From Pseudomaricurvus sp033283335 (GTDB taxonomy: Bacteria; Pseudomonadota; Gammaproteobacteria; Pseudomonadales; Cellvibrionaceae): a stretch of 64,000 bases of DNA. Below, piece after piece: positions 25,005 to 34,456 of this stretch. A program made the translations under genes and the position numbers. The stretch lies in assembly GCA_033283335.1 (NCBI GenBank), contig JAWMQP010000009.1:128754-192753 (forward strand). Reading direction: 5' to 3'. The notes below the pieces were generated by a model. That model had not been told where the DNA came from. It ran no database searches and was given only the letters and a program-made list of their open reading frames with translations. Within the stretch, counting starts at the first letter, position 1; every line of letters starts with the position of its first letter.

Positions 25005-26375
25005 TTAAAACAGCCAGTGGGCAATAACAACCAGAATCGGCAGGGCGATGGCCGTTCTGATAAAAAAGATGGCAATCAGGTTCATCACGCTGAGCGGAAT
25101 TTTCGAGCGCATGATCAGCAGCGCTGTCTCGGCGAAGAAAATCAGTTGCGTTACCGACAGGCCGGCTAACACAAAGCGCGTCAACTGACTGTCGCGCTCG
25201 CCGGCGATAATCGCCGGTACAAACTGGTCCAGCAGGCCGATGATCAGACCCGGGGCGGCGGCCTGGGCTTCGGGCACCTGCATCCATTCCAGCAGCGTGA
25301 TAAACGGGTAGCTCAACAGCTGGAACACGGGTGTGTGGTAATACACCACCAGGGCCAAAAACTCGATGGTCATGGCCGCGGGCATCATCATCACAAAGAT
25401 GTCCAGCATTGAACCAAAGCCTTTCTTCAGTGACGTGGCCGGACTGGGTGAGCGACTGGCGACCTCAAACGAGCGCTTGCAGGCCCAGGACAAGGACGAG
25501 TGGCTGCCCTCGGCTTCTTCAAACAGCTGCTTGCCCACCGGCGGGTAATAGTCGTCGGGAATACGTTTCAAGGGTGGCAATTTGGGCACGATGATGGCGC
25601 AGATAATACAGATAAACGCCATCGAGCCGTACAGCTGGAAAAAGTATTCCGGCAGGCCCGCCACCCGCGAGGTCAGCAGCACAAACGGCAGCGAGACCAC
25701 AGAGAAACTGGTGGCCAGTACGGCCGATTCGCGCGCGGTATAGTAACCGCGCTCGTACTGGTAGCTGGTCATCAGCACCGCGATACTGGATGAACCCACC
25801 CAGGAGGCGAGGGTATCGACGGTGGAGCGGCCGGGGAGGTTGAACAGCCGGCGGAAGTAGGGGCGCATGAGCGTGCCGACAAAATCCAGCAGACCGTAGT
25901 CGGTGAGAAACGGTAAAAACAGGCAACCCAGGCCAATGATCAAATAGATGGCGCCGGCCACATCGATGTAGGCGGTGACGCCGGTGTCCTTGCCGATAAT
26001 CCAGTCGGGGCCCACACCCAGCAACAGCATCAACGACACCAGTCCGCCAATACTGGACAGTACTACCCAGGCCCAGTGGGAGGCGATCAGAAAGCGGGCG
26101 AAGGGCAGGCGCTTGGCCACCCGGTTGGGGAGCAGGTAATAGACCAGGGAGATGAGCGCACTGACGATAAACAGCGGCAAGGTGAAAAACGGCATGTTGT
26201 CGCCAATGGCCTGCGAGATCACATCGGCAATAATGCCCATCACAATGGTCCATTTGCCATCGTAGTGAATGGGCATTAAGAAAAACCCAATGCCCAGCAG
26301 CGAGCAGAGGAACAGCTTGGTCAACGTCATGCGCTGAGTGTTGGGGGTGCCGGTATCGATCGTCGTGGTGGTCAT
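25005..26375 (-). CDS. YjiH-family inner-membrane permease (Gate/nucleoside-recognition domain)
   Basis: This 456-residue protein has about 10-12 membrane segments. The Gate-domain signature is seen as LPGRSTVDTLASWVGSSSIA near residue 178, followed by YYTARESAVLATSFSVVSLPF. The second half repeats the pattern (PGLIIGLLDQFVPAIIAGER). YjiH proteins are poorly characterised; in E. coli the split YjiH/YjiG pair adjoins a dipeptidase. Here the gene is embedded between a 2-hydroxyacid dehydrogenase and a Rieske oxygenase (gaps 17 and 27 bp), which makes it the likely inner-membrane importer of the operon's substrate. Confidence 0.8.
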   Translation of the reverse strand: MTTTTIDTGTPNTQRMTLTKLFLCSLLGIGFFLMPIHYDGKWTIVMGIIADVISQAIGDNMPFFTLPLFIVSALISLVYYLLPNRVAKRLPFARFLIASHWAWVVLSSIGGLVSLMLLLGVGPDWIIGKDTGVTAYIDVAGAIYLIIGLGCLFLPFLTDYGLLDFVGTLMRPYFRRLFNLPGRSTVDTLASWVGSSSIAVLMTSYQYERGYYTARESAVLATSFSVVSLPFVLLTSRVAGLPEYFFQLYGSMAFICIICAIIVPKLPPLKRIPDDYYPPVGKQLFEEAEGSHSSLSWACKRSFEVASRSPSPATSLKKGFGSMLDIFVMMMPAAMTIEFLALVVYYHTPVFQLLSYPFITLLEWMQVPEAQAAAPGLIIGLLDQFVPAIIAGERDSQLTRFVLAGLSVTQLIFFAETALLIMRSKIPLSVMNLIAIFFIRTAIALPILVVIAHWLF

Positions 26376-26392
26376 CGTTCTGGGATCACTCC

Positions 26393-27349
26393 TTATACGG
26401 GGGTTGCCGCTGAGCCGGTGGTGAGAGTGGCAATCACGTTGTCGGCGACCAATTGGGTCATGGCGGTGTAGGCCTGATCTTCAAAGTTGGCAAAGTGAGA
26501 GGTGAGGGCAATGTTTTCCGCCTTGATGTCGTTGACGGCAGAACCGTAAACGTCCAGGCCTGCACCGTGCAGGCGTCCGGCGTTGAGGCGGGCAACCAGG
26601 CTGGGTTCGTCCACTAGTTCACTGCGGGCGGTGTTGATGAAGGTGACGTGGTCGCCCATCAGTTCGATCATCTCGGCGCTGATTAAACCATGGGTCTGAT
26701 CGCTGAGAGGCATATTGACCACAATAAAGTCGCTGGTTTGCATCAGTGTCGCTAAATCCACCTGGCGGGCGCCGAGCTCGGCCTCAAGATCGGGTTTGCC
26801 GATCAGGTCGAAATACTGGATCCGATTATTGAAGCCGTGGCGCATGATCCGGGCCACCCGCGAGCCGATGCGACCCAGGCCGACAATACCGGTGGTTTTA
26901 CCGCGCACCGAGGTGGCGGTGGGTCGCAGAAACGACGGATCTGGGTCGCAGTCCAGTCCGCTGCGCTCCATATGCAGGGCGGGAATGCGCCGGGCGACGG
27001 ACAACAGCAGGGCCACGGACGCTTCGGCGGTGGCTTCAAAGGCTTCATCGGTGGGGGTATTGGTGACCGTAATGCCCAGCGTGCGGGCAGCCTCCACATC
27101 GATATTGGAAAAGCCAATGCCCATATTTGCAACCACTTTGAGTCGCGGCGAGGCCAGCTTCAACAAGTCTGCGTGAATGTCATCTTCGGTGTGGGTCAGC
27201 AGCGCGTCCACTTCCATCGCTTTCTGCGCCAGCAGGTCGGCTGGGCACACTGAGGGTTCAGAGCGTACTTCCAGCTCAATGCCGGCCTCTGCCAACCGTT
27301 CGGCCAGCAGCGGGGTGTTGTAGGTATCGCGGGTTAAAAAGGCTTTCAT
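26393..27349 (-). CDS. D-2-hydroxyacid dehydrogenase
   Basis: This 318-residue NAD(P)-dependent enzyme interconverts 2-oxo and D-2-hydroxy acids. The Rossmann motif is GIVGLGRIGSRVARI near residues 154-168. The catalytic Arg is in FINTARSELVDE and the family His position is in ALTSHFANFED. The start is a typical substrate-domain strand (MKAFLTRDTY). It lies between the ThDP decarboxylase and YjiH genes, so it probably acts on a 2-oxo acid of the same pathway. Glyoxylate/hydroxypyruvate reductases are the nearest familiar relatives, but specificity cannot be read here. Confidence 0.85.
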   Translation of the reverse strand: MKAFLTRDTYNTPLLAERLAEAGIELEVRSEPSVCPADLLAQKAMEVDALLTHTEDDIHADLLKLASPRLKVVANMGIGFSNIDVEAARTLGITVTNTPTDEAFEATAEASVALLLSVARRIPALHMERSGLDCDPDPSFLRPTATSVRGKTTGIVGLGRIGSRVARIMRHGFNNRIQYFDLIGKPDLEAELGARQVDLATLMQTSDFIVVNMPLSDQTHGLISAEMIELMGDHVTFINTARSELVDEPSLVARLNAGRLHGAGLDVYGSAVNDIKAENIALTSHFANFEDQAYTAMTQLVADNVIATLTTGSAATPV

Positions 27350-27409
27350 ACTGTTGCTTCAATCCTATTTCTACATCAAACCTGTTAAGGGGGTTGCCTG
27401 ATGGGAGAT

Positions 27410-29020
27410 TTACCAGGGATAGCCGGACACCAGGCCCGCTTCGCTGATGTTGATCAGGCTGGGTCCCCCGCAGGCCAGCGCGTCCTGCAAGCGCTGTTTG
27501 AACTCGTCCAGACTGCCGGCGTGCCAGGCCTCTAAACCACAGGCCTTAGCCAGGGCGACATAATCGGGGGTGTGAATGTTGACACCGATTTGCGGCACCT
27601 TTTTGTCGTCCATAAAGCGGCGAATTTCGCCGTGTCCCTGATTATTCCACACCAGGAAGACCAGCTTGAGTCCGGCTTCGACGGCACTGCTCAACTCGTT
27701 GACGGTAAACTGGCCACCGCCATCACCGGTCAGGCACAGCACCGGCAGATCCGGCTGGCCCAGTTTGGCGCCCTGGGCGGCGGCAAAGGCATAACCCAGT
27801 GTGCCAAAGCCGGTGGCCGAGTGAAAATAGCGACCGGGTAGTTCACAGCCATAATGCACCTGGGCAAAGTAGGCCGGCTGGGTGGAGTCGCCGACGATGA
27901 TGGCGTCTGGCACAATCTCATTAATGGCGCTGAAAAACGCTTGATAATCCGGGTGACGCTGGTCGATAACCTGCTGACGCAATTGCTCGGCCCGGGCTGC
28001 GCCCGCGGCCCGCTGGGCATCGCTGGCGGGTGTGATCTGCTCCAGCAGGCCGCGACAGGTCTGCTGGGCATCCCCCAGCAGCGGCACGTCGGCGCGGACG
28101 TTGCGGCACAGTTGGCCGGCGTCGATATCAATGCGGATTACCTGGCCCTGGATATTGAGGTCGCCGAGGAAGAAAAAGTCGTAATCGGTTTCCGCAAACT
28201 CGGTGCCCACAGCCAGAACCACATCGGCTTCGCGTTCGATTTCATCGCGCACGCATTTGAGCGATGGCGAGCCCACCACCGCCAGCGGGTGCGAGGCGGG
28301 CAGTACGCCCTTGGCGTTGTTGGTGTTGACCACCGGCATGCCCAGCTGTTCGGCCAGTACGGCGACCGGGGCCGAGGCCTTGGCTGCGCCACCACCGAGG
28401 ATCATCAATGGCCGCTGGGCCTGATTCAGTATTTGTGCAGCCTCAGCGATGGCTTGCGGGGCGGCGGTTGCCGCGTGTGGAAGGGGCCAGGCACTGAGGT
28501 CCAGCTCGCTGCCATCCTGGGTCATCACATCCAGGGGAATCTCGATGTGTACAGGGCCTGGACGCTGGCTATTAAAGATTGAGTAGGCGTGTGCCAATAC
28601 CTTGGGCAGGTTTTTTACATCCATCAAAGTGTGGCTGTAACGGCACACCTCCGAGGTCAGGGCGAGCTGATTGGGCAGCTCGTGCAGGCGGCCTTCGCCC
28701 ATGGCCAGATCGGCGCGGCTGTTGACCGACGAGATCACCAGCATGGGAATGGAATCCTGCATGGCCTGGCCCATGGCGGTGACGATGTTGGTCATGCCGG
28801 GGCCGGTAATAATAAAGCACACACCCGGTTTGCCGGTGGCCCGGGCATAGCCATCGGCCATAAAACCGGCGCCTTGCTCGTGGCGCGGGGTGATATGGCG
28901 CAGTCCGCTGTCTTCGATACCACGATACAGCTCGACCGTGTGCACACCGGGAATACCGAAGATCACTTCGGCGCCGTAGTTTTTCAAAATCTGGGGGATC
29001 AAGGTTCCGCAGCTGACCAT
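27410..29020 (-). CDS. aruI: ThDP-dependent decarboxylase, AruI-like (5-guanidino-2-oxopentanoate decarboxylase type)
   Basis: This 536-residue ThDP enzyme resembles Pseudomonas AruI: VIFGIPGVHTVELYRGIEDS, the catalytic Glu (E48) in RHEQGAGFMADGYARA, FIITGPGMTN, VLAVGTEFAETDYD, and the cofactor motif from GDGGGQF (about 430) to WNN. AruI decarboxylates 2-ketoarginine to 4-guanidinobutanal. The VHTVELYRG segment distinguishes it from acetolactate synthases such as IlvI at the left of this window. Presence of an AruH-like transaminase at the same locus supports the call. Another 2-oxo acid remains possible. It starts 3 nt after the TIM-barrel gene stop. Confidence 0.7.
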   Translation of the reverse strand: MVSCGTLIPQILKNYGAEVIFGIPGVHTVELYRGIEDSGLRHITPRHEQGAGFMADGYARATGKPGVCFIITGPGMTNIVTAMGQAMQDSIPMLVISSVNSRADLAMGEGRLHELPNQLALTSEVCRYSHTLMDVKNLPKVLAHAYSIFNSQRPGPVHIEIPLDVMTQDGSELDLSAWPLPHAATAAPQAIAEAAQILNQAQRPLMILGGGAAKASAPVAVLAEQLGMPVVNTNNAKGVLPASHPLAVVGSPSLKCVRDEIEREADVVLAVGTEFAETDYDFFFLGDLNIQGQVIRIDIDAGQLCRNVRADVPLLGDAQQTCRGLLEQITPASDAQRAAGAARAEQLRQQVIDQRHPDYQAFFSAINEIVPDAIIVGDSTQPAYFAQVHYGCELPGRYFHSATGFGTLGYAFAAAQGAKLGQPDLPVLCLTGDGGGQFTVNELSSAVEAGLKLVFLVWNNQGHGEIRRFMDDKKVPQIGVNIHTPDYVALAKACGLEAWHAGSLDEFKQRLQDALACGGPSLINISEAGLVSGYPW

Positions 29021-29023
29021 AAC

Positions 29024-29956
29024 TCAAGACTCCTGCAACGTCGCAAAGGGGGTATCTGTCACTGTAGTTGCAGAACCAGTAGTTGCAGAATCAGTAGTTG
29101 CAGCCGCTTCGATGGCTTTATCCCATAAACGCTCGGCGGTAGTTTTCAGGCTCAGGGCTTCCTGCCAGCGATCACTGAGTTCGTGACCCTCGGCGTCGGT
29201 GATGGCGTAGGGCGGGGGGCCCAGTTCGCACACAAACACACAGTTGGCGTCGGGGGTTGCGGCATGGCGTTGCTGCCACGAGGCAAACCCTTCCAGCCAC
29301 CAGCTTTGGAACAGTTCAAACCATTTTTGGTGCTGGGGAAAATCAAACGCGATCTGCGCCTGCTCGCGGGTGCCGACACGACCGTGAAAGGCCTGGGTAC
29401 GCTCTAAAAATCGTGTCACCAGTTCACTGGCCTGCGGCGCAATGGGCAGGTACCACTCCTGGTTTACCAGCGCGTGGGACAGGTCGGCCACCATTTGCAA
29501 CTCCGGCACCGCGTCCATCAGCTGCAGCGTAAACAGCAAGTCGTTGGTCATGCAGTTGCGATGCACTTCCACATGGGTGGCAATACCGGCTTCTGCGCCA
29601 ATCGCCAGCCACTCGCGGGTTTGCTGTGCCACTTCCTCGACATGCCAGGCGGGTACCTGGCCAATTAGGCCGATAAAGTCCGGCGGGCAATCCAGTTCGC
29701 TGGCCCACTGGGTAATGCTGCGGTAGCTGTCTGAGCTGTCGACAAAGGCGTTAAATGCGCACCGCAAACCGTACTCTTTCAGCAGCGGTTGCGCCTGTTG
29801 CACGAACGCTTGATTGTGATGCGGCACATCAAAGCTGACCCCGGCAAAGCCGGCGTCGGCGATCATCTGAAGCTTTTGTTCCAGGCTCCATTGAAAACCG
29901 TCGGGACGATCGAACTCCATGCCCCACATGGATTGGTAAATACTGAGCTGTGTCAT
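29024..29956 (-). CDS. Xylose-isomerase-like TIM-barrel protein
   Basis: This 310-residue protein has the AP-endonuclease-2/sugar isomerase fold. Likely metal ligands are Glu in THVEVHRNC, Asp in MVADLSHAL, His in FHGRVGTREQ and Glu in VFVCELGPPPY. The start is ATG 29956, with AGGA five bases upstream; an ATG at 29980 lacks such a site and almost touches the previous stop. The last ~25 residues are a Thr/Ser/Ala-rich tail encoded by a 15-bp tandem repeat. Family members isomerise or epimerise sugars, inosose or hydroxypyruvate. The substrate here is unknown. Confidence 0.78.
   Translation of the reverse strand: MTQLSIYQSMWGMEFDRPDGFQWSLEQKLQMIADAGFAGVSFDVPHHNQAFVQQAQPLLKEYGLRCAFNAFVDSSDSYRSITQWASELDCPPDFIGLIGQVPAWHVEEVAQQTREWLAIGAEAGIATHVEVHRNCMTNDLLFTLQLMDAVPELQMVADLSHALVNQEWYLPIAPQASELVTRFLERTQAFHGRVGTREQAQIAFDFPQHQKWFELFQSWWLEGFASWQQRHAATPDANCVFVCELGPPPYAITDAEGHELSDRWQEALSLKTTAERLWDKAIEAAATTDSATTGSATTVTDTPFATLQES
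29064..29103. repeat. 15-bp tandem repeat in the TIM-barrel gene 3' end
   Basis: Units beginning GTAGTTGCAG start at 29064, 29079 and 29094 (two full copies differing at one base plus a partial third). On the coding strand they encode the repeated TTDSA/TTGSA tail. Confidence 0.7.
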
Positions 29957-29982
29957 AGTGTTCCTAAGAAAATCATTCAATG

Positions 29983-31707
29983 TCAGAGACTGAGTCCAGC
30001 CTCGGTAAAAATCTGTACTAGAGGGGCAAGCTGTTGCTCGTAGTGACGCCAGTGGCCGACCCCACGCTGGTGTATGGGGTGGCGCACCTGACTGGCACTG
30101 GCGGTCTGGCTGGCTTGCGGGTTGTTGTAAAACTCAAAACACTGACTTTCGCTGGTCAAGTCGCAGTAGTCCAATAACTGGCGAATTTGCTGGTCGTTAT
30201 CGGTGACCAGGTCCTTGTAGTGGATATCGTAAATCTTGCCCGGAAAGCACTGGTGCCAGGCTTGCATCATCCGCTGGTGACTCACCATGTAATGGCCCAG
30301 CTCATGCAAATCGTAGGAATAACCGTAGCCGTGGCTGAATAACATCTTGAAGTTACTCATGGCTGCGTCCAAAGGGTGCCGACACAGATGAACCACTTTG
30401 GCCTCGGGAAAGGCGCTCAAAAGGTAGCCAGTGTAGAGCGCATTGAAAGGCAGTTTGTCGACAAAATAGCGCGGTGTGTTTGTGGTTTGCAGGCGATCGA
30501 GACTCAGCTGCAAATAACGTTGGCGAATGTGCACCATCTGCTCGGGCTTGATCTTTTTGCAATGCTCAATTGAAATACTGAAAGGATCGGCAAAGCCGTT
30601 AAGGCCCATGGCTTCCAACAAAGCCAGCGGCATGCTATTCAGTTCGCCACCACTGATGACTTGTGAGTGACTGCCTAGAATGCGTTCTACCAGCGTGGTG
30701 CCGGTGCGAGGCAGGCCGACCACAAAAATGGGTTGCGGTGATGGCGATTCGGCAGTGTCTTCGAAAGAGTATTCAGGGTCAGCGGCTGAGTTAAATAGCC
30801 CGGGCAGACCGGCCATCAACGCTAAGTCACGCTCAAGCTGGTAATGACTGTTATGTCTTTTGAGGGTGGCTGCCTGCAGGAAGGCGTCAAAGGCACGGTC
30901 GTAATCGCCATTGTCTTCAAAGTATTTGCCTTCGGCATAACCCAGTTGCACTTGCGCGCGCCAGTTCCGTTGTTGGTTTGTTTTGGGCTGTTGCTGGCGA
31001 CAATGCTGTATAAGTTCAAGGGCTTTGTCGCTGGCGGTAAAATGCCGTAATTGCAACAGGTTGTGGCAGGCTTCGAAATCCTCAGGGCACAGTTGCAGCA
31101 ACTGGCGATAGTCCGCTTCCGCGCCGGCGTTATCTCCGCTAAAACGACGCACGGCGGCGCGATTATAGAGACTGGCGGTATGATTCGGGTCCTGCTGCAA
31201 CGCCTGGTTGTAACAGTTCAGGGCTTCGGCCAGCTGATTGGCTTCAAACAACAGGGTGCCCAGCTGGCTTAACAGGTCCGGTGTTTTTTCTGCCTGACTC
31301 TGTTGCGCATAGTTCAATGCCTTGCGCGCCTGCGACCAGTCCTGATTGGTCAGGTAACAGCGCGCCACTTGCAGAAAAAACTGCGGGTTGTCAGGCTCCA
31401 GCTGAACCGCACGCAGAGCGGCATCCAGAGCCAGTGACAGTTTGTTCAGTCCCAGGCTGACCTGCGACAAAAGATTCCAGCCCGGGCTTTGATCGGGCCA
31501 GGATTTCACCAGCTGAACGCAAATGCCTGCGGCCTGATCCAACTGACCGCCGGCCAACAATTGCTGGGCTGTGTGTAACTGCAGGGAAAAAGCCGTCTCT
31601 TTCCCGGAACCTGTTTGATCATTCATATGAGGCAGGATCGAGTCTGATGACTGGGGGTGGATTGAGCTAGACGTCGTTGAGCTAAGCATAGGAGATACAG
31701 CTTCCAT
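29983..31707 (-). CDS. TPR-repeat sulfotransferase
   Basis: This 574-residue protein has N-terminal tetratricopeptide repeats (about residues 40-280; motifs such as LSLALDAALRAVQLEPDNPQ and ALNCYNQALQQDPNHTA). A sulfotransferase domain follows (about 300-540). The 5'-phosphosulfate loop of PAPS binding is FVVGLPRTGTTLVERIL and the 3'-phosphate segment is HLCRHPLDAAMSNF. It would transfer sulfate from PAPS to an unknown acceptor. It is the second gene of the operon, directly after the TonB receptor. Start 31707 is not well supported; an internal ATG at 31626 is an alternative. No signal peptide is visible. Confidence 0.85.
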   Translation of the reverse strand: MEAVSPMLSSTTSSSIHPQSSDSILPHMNDQTGSGKETAFSLQLHTAQQLLAGGQLDQAAGICVQLVKSWPDQSPGWNLLSQVSLGLNKLSLALDAALRAVQLEPDNPQFFLQVARCYLTNQDWSQARKALNYAQQSQAEKTPDLLSQLGTLLFEANQLAEALNCYNQALQQDPNHTASLYNRAAVRRFSGDNAGAEADYRQLLQLCPEDFEACHNLLQLRHFTASDKALELIQHCRQQQPKTNQQRNWRAQVQLGYAEGKYFEDNGDYDRAFDAFLQAATLKRHNSHYQLERDLALMAGLPGLFNSAADPEYSFEDTAESPSPQPIFVVGLPRTGTTLVERILGSHSQVISGGELNSMPLALLEAMGLNGFADPFSISIEHCKKIKPEQMVHIRQRYLQLSLDRLQTTNTPRYFVDKLPFNALYTGYLLSAFPEAKVVHLCRHPLDAAMSNFKMLFSHGYGYSYDLHELGHYMVSHQRMMQAWHQCFPGKIYDIHYKDLVTDNDQQIRQLLDYCDLTSESQCFEFYNNPQASQTASASQVRHPIHQRGVGHWRHYEQQLAPLVQIFTEAGLSL

Positions 31708-31767
31708 TGGGCTCGTGCGTGTCGTGGCGGTTACCCCGGATACCGGGGGTAACCGCCGCAGGGGTCA

Positions 31768-34122
31768 CTAGAAGTTATAACTGGCACTGATGCCGATGGT
31801 GCGAGGTCTTACGCGGTACTCCTGATCCCCCAGGTTGGTGGTGTACTGCAAGCCTGGTTTGCTGCCGGTGTACTTGGCGTTGCCATCACTGGTGGTGATG
31901 TCGTCGGCGTTGGTCAGGTTGTCGGCATAGAGGGATACCGTCCAGCTGGGGAAATTGAGCGCGACGTAGGCATCCACCAGGGTGGAGCTGTCAATTTCAT
32001 CGTAGCTGCCCGCCGCCAAATCCGAGGGTTCGGCAAATCCGGTGACGAATTCATCCTTGTAGGACACGCCCAGATGAGCGGTCAGGTCCGCCCCCATGCT
32101 GAGTGACTGGGTGTAAGACAAGGACGCGTTGGCGGTGTGTTTGGGAATACCCGGCAGCTCGTCGCCTTTGTAACCACCGATGGCAAAGGACTCGGTGCCG
32201 CCGCTGACGTTGGGAATGTAGAAGTCCTTGGTCAGCTGGGCGTCGGTGTAGGTGTAGCCCAGGTTCAGGTCCAAACCTTCCGCCAGGCGCAGGCTCAGCT
32301 CCAGTTCCACGCCCTGGCTCTCGGCTTCATCGCCGTTGTACATCACCGGGAAACCACCGTTGGGGGTTTGCACGATCAGGATGGGGTCCTGCCAATCCAC
32401 ATAGAACAGGGCGGCGGAGTAACGGGCTGCATCGCCCAGGTATCCTTTCACGCCGACTTCGTAGTTGACGGATTTATCCGGATCGAAGAACAGGTAGTCG
32501 GGGTGCTCAGCGAAGACACCGCCTTCCACGGTGGCGGTGGACAGATTATCCACCGGTACACCGTTGGCGCCGCCGTGACGGAAGCCTTCGGCGACCGTGA
32601 AGTAGATTTTGCCATTATCGCTGAAATCATAGGACGTATTGAACTTAAACAGGGTGTCGGTGAACTTTTCCTTGCCGGAGGCCTGGCTAAGGCCCAATGC
32701 GCCTTCTCCGCAGAAAGTTCCGCAAGGAGGCAGGGTGATGCTCTGGGCCGCGAAGAATTTCTGGTCAAAATAGCGGGCTCCAGCGGTGACTTGCCAGGCA
32801 TCGGTAATGTGATAGGTCACCTCACCAAACACGGCTCTATCCCTGAATACACTATCCATAAAATTGCTGTAACCGAGATCGGGTGCCTGCGGGTTGGTCA
32901 TGCCGTAAAAGTCATCAACACCAGCAATAAAGTCGAAACTCTGGGCGTCGTAGTCGACCTCATTGTAGTAGGCGCCCACCAGCCAGTCGAGCTTGCCTTC
33001 CGTAGTGGAGGCCAAGCGGAGTTCCTGGGTTTTGGTAGTGCTCTCATAGTGCTTCACACCGGCAACTACTTCCCGTGGTACCCCAGCGTAGTAAACCCAG
33101 AAGCCCGAATAACCGTAGTTGTAGCTCTGGTCGTGAACACTAATGGCTTCGTTTTCTGTGTATGAGGTGGCCGACGTCAGCTCGGCAAAGCCGAAATCGT
33201 GCTTGATCACCAGTGATGCCAAAGAGACTTCCCGTTCAAATTCTTCCAATACCTTGGTGCCCGACTCATAGCTATCGAGACCGGCCGCTGTCGCGGACGA
33301 ACCACCAATCTCATCTTCTTGGTAGTTATACATCAGGGAGATGTCGGTGGCGTCGGACGGGGCGAACAGCAAGGTGCCGCGAGCCATCATCACCTTTTCA
33401 TCGTTGATGTCTTTTTTACTGATGGTGTTGCCGGTAGGCTGAAGATTGCTGTCGAGTTGTTCAATATAGTCGGAGTCGATGTAACCTGCGTTTTTCAGGT
33501 TGGCGACGGTACCGCGAAACGCCAGCTTGTCGGTCAACGGCAGATTGATGGTGGCTTCCAGATCGGTATTCAGATCATCCGATTCATCGGTCATCGACGC
33601 CTTGGCCTTGATCGAGCCGGACACCTTTTCAAAGTCGGGCGTGGCCGGGATGTACTTCATTGTGCCGGCCAGCGAGCCGGAGCCGTACAGGGTCGCCTGG
33701 GGACCGCGCAATACCTCGATGCGCTCCATATCACGCAGTTCCAGGTTGGCGAAGACCGGGGTTTCATTCATGTAGATCGATACCACCGGATCGGTCAGGC
33801 TGGGAAAGTCTTCGTTACCGGTACCGGAAAGGTTCAGACCGCGCATGACAATGCCATTGTTGATGCCGTTTTTGCTACGGCCACTGTCCGACAGAGTCAG
33901 GCCGGGAATGCTGCGGGCGATTTTGGAAAAGTCGTTAATGCCCTGGGCAGACAGCTTGGAACCGTCAAAGGCGGAAATATTGTAAGGCACGTCCTGGACA
34001 TTGGTTGCCCGGCGAGTTGCGGTAACCGTAATTTCCTCGATTTGCGACTGTGCGACGGCCATGGGTGGGATCGCGAGTATGGCCGAACAAATTGCCGTGT
34101 GGAGTTGTTTGGGTTTAAACAT
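31768..34122 (-). CDS. TonB-dependent outer-membrane receptor
   Basis: This 784-residue ligand-gated transporter has a signal peptide cleaved after MAVAQ, then the TonB box-like EEITVTATRRATNVQDVP and a plug domain (to about residue 160: IEVLRGPQATLYGSGSLAG). The 22-strand barrel ends in IGISASYNF with a terminal Phe. It leads a minus-strand operon and diverges from a LysR gene 334 bp away. No Fur box was recognised, and the downstream catabolic genes favour an organic substrate over a ferric siderophore (inference). Similar receptors paired with TPR-sulfotransferases occur in marine gammaproteobacteria. Confidence 0.93.
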   Translation of the reverse strand: MFKPKQLHTAICSAILAIPPMAVAQSQIEEITVTATRRATNVQDVPYNISAFDGSKLSAQGINDFSKIARSIPGLTLSDSGRSKNGINNGIVMRGLNLSGTGNEDFPSLTDPVVSIYMNETPVFANLELRDMERIEVLRGPQATLYGSGSLAGTMKYIPATPDFEKVSGSIKAKASMTDESDDLNTDLEATINLPLTDKLAFRGTVANLKNAGYIDSDYIEQLDSNLQPTGNTISKKDINDEKVMMARGTLLFAPSDATDISLMYNYQEDEIGGSSATAAGLDSYESGTKVLEEFEREVSLASLVIKHDFGFAELTSATSYTENEAISVHDQSYNYGYSGFWVYYAGVPREVVAGVKHYESTTKTQELRLASTTEGKLDWLVGAYYNEVDYDAQSFDFIAGVDDFYGMTNPQAPDLGYSNFMDSVFRDRAVFGEVTYHITDAWQVTAGARYFDQKFFAAQSITLPPCGTFCGEGALGLSQASGKEKFTDTLFKFNTSYDFSDNGKIYFTVAEGFRHGGANGVPVDNLSTATVEGGVFAEHPDYLFFDPDKSVNYEVGVKGYLGDAARYSAALFYVDWQDPILIVQTPNGGFPVMYNGDEAESQGVELELSLRLAEGLDLNLGYTYTDAQLTKDFYIPNVSGGTESFAIGGYKGDELPGIPKHTANASLSYTQSLSMGADLTAHLGVSYKDEFVTGFAEPSDLAAGSYDEIDSSTLVDAYVALNFPSWTVSLYADNLTNADDITTSDGNAKYTGSKPGLQYTTNLGDQEYRVRPRTIGISASYNF

Positions 34123-34456
34123 GGTAGCCCTGCCTTCTGATTAGTTGCCTTAAAGACTGCGTGATGCCCCTGAGCGCTGACTTGAATGCTTGGTTTTATA
34201 TTTTTGAATACTTTGCTGATCTGAATACTATCCCCTACCCAAATCCTTAAACACTTCATAAAATGCACGAGGGTATTCCATGACGGAATACCTTCCATGT
34301 TGGTGCACGGCAATGAGGGTGTTGCTCGATATCGGTGCAAAAAATTGCTCGAATAACGATATTGCCGGTGTGAATTGCCAACCGGTATGAATTTGTGTGT
34401 CGAAATGGTTCGCGATGTTTCCGATATTGAAGTGGCAATTAGGCGATTAGAAAGCT
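34123..34456. promoter_or_regulatory. Divergent control region between the TonB receptor and LysR genes
   Basis: This 334-bp AT-richer region has no gene. It contains a perfect 8-bp inverted repeat (GGTATTCC at 34272-34279, GGAATACC at 34285-34292) and two direct copies of TTGCTCGA at 34322-34329 and 34345-34352 around an ATATCG/CGATAT pair. These are candidate LysR binding sites for the operon and for LysR autoregulation. Confidence 0.5.

Noticed and set aside
27410..29020. A second acetolactate synthase
   Set aside because: The GVHTVELYRG and TDYD segments match AruI rather than IlvB/IlvI, and no small subunit adjoins it.
32137..33165. A 342-codon plus-strand frame inside the TonB receptor gene
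   Set aside because: It is antisense to a clear receptor with barrel and plug; no ribosome binding site.
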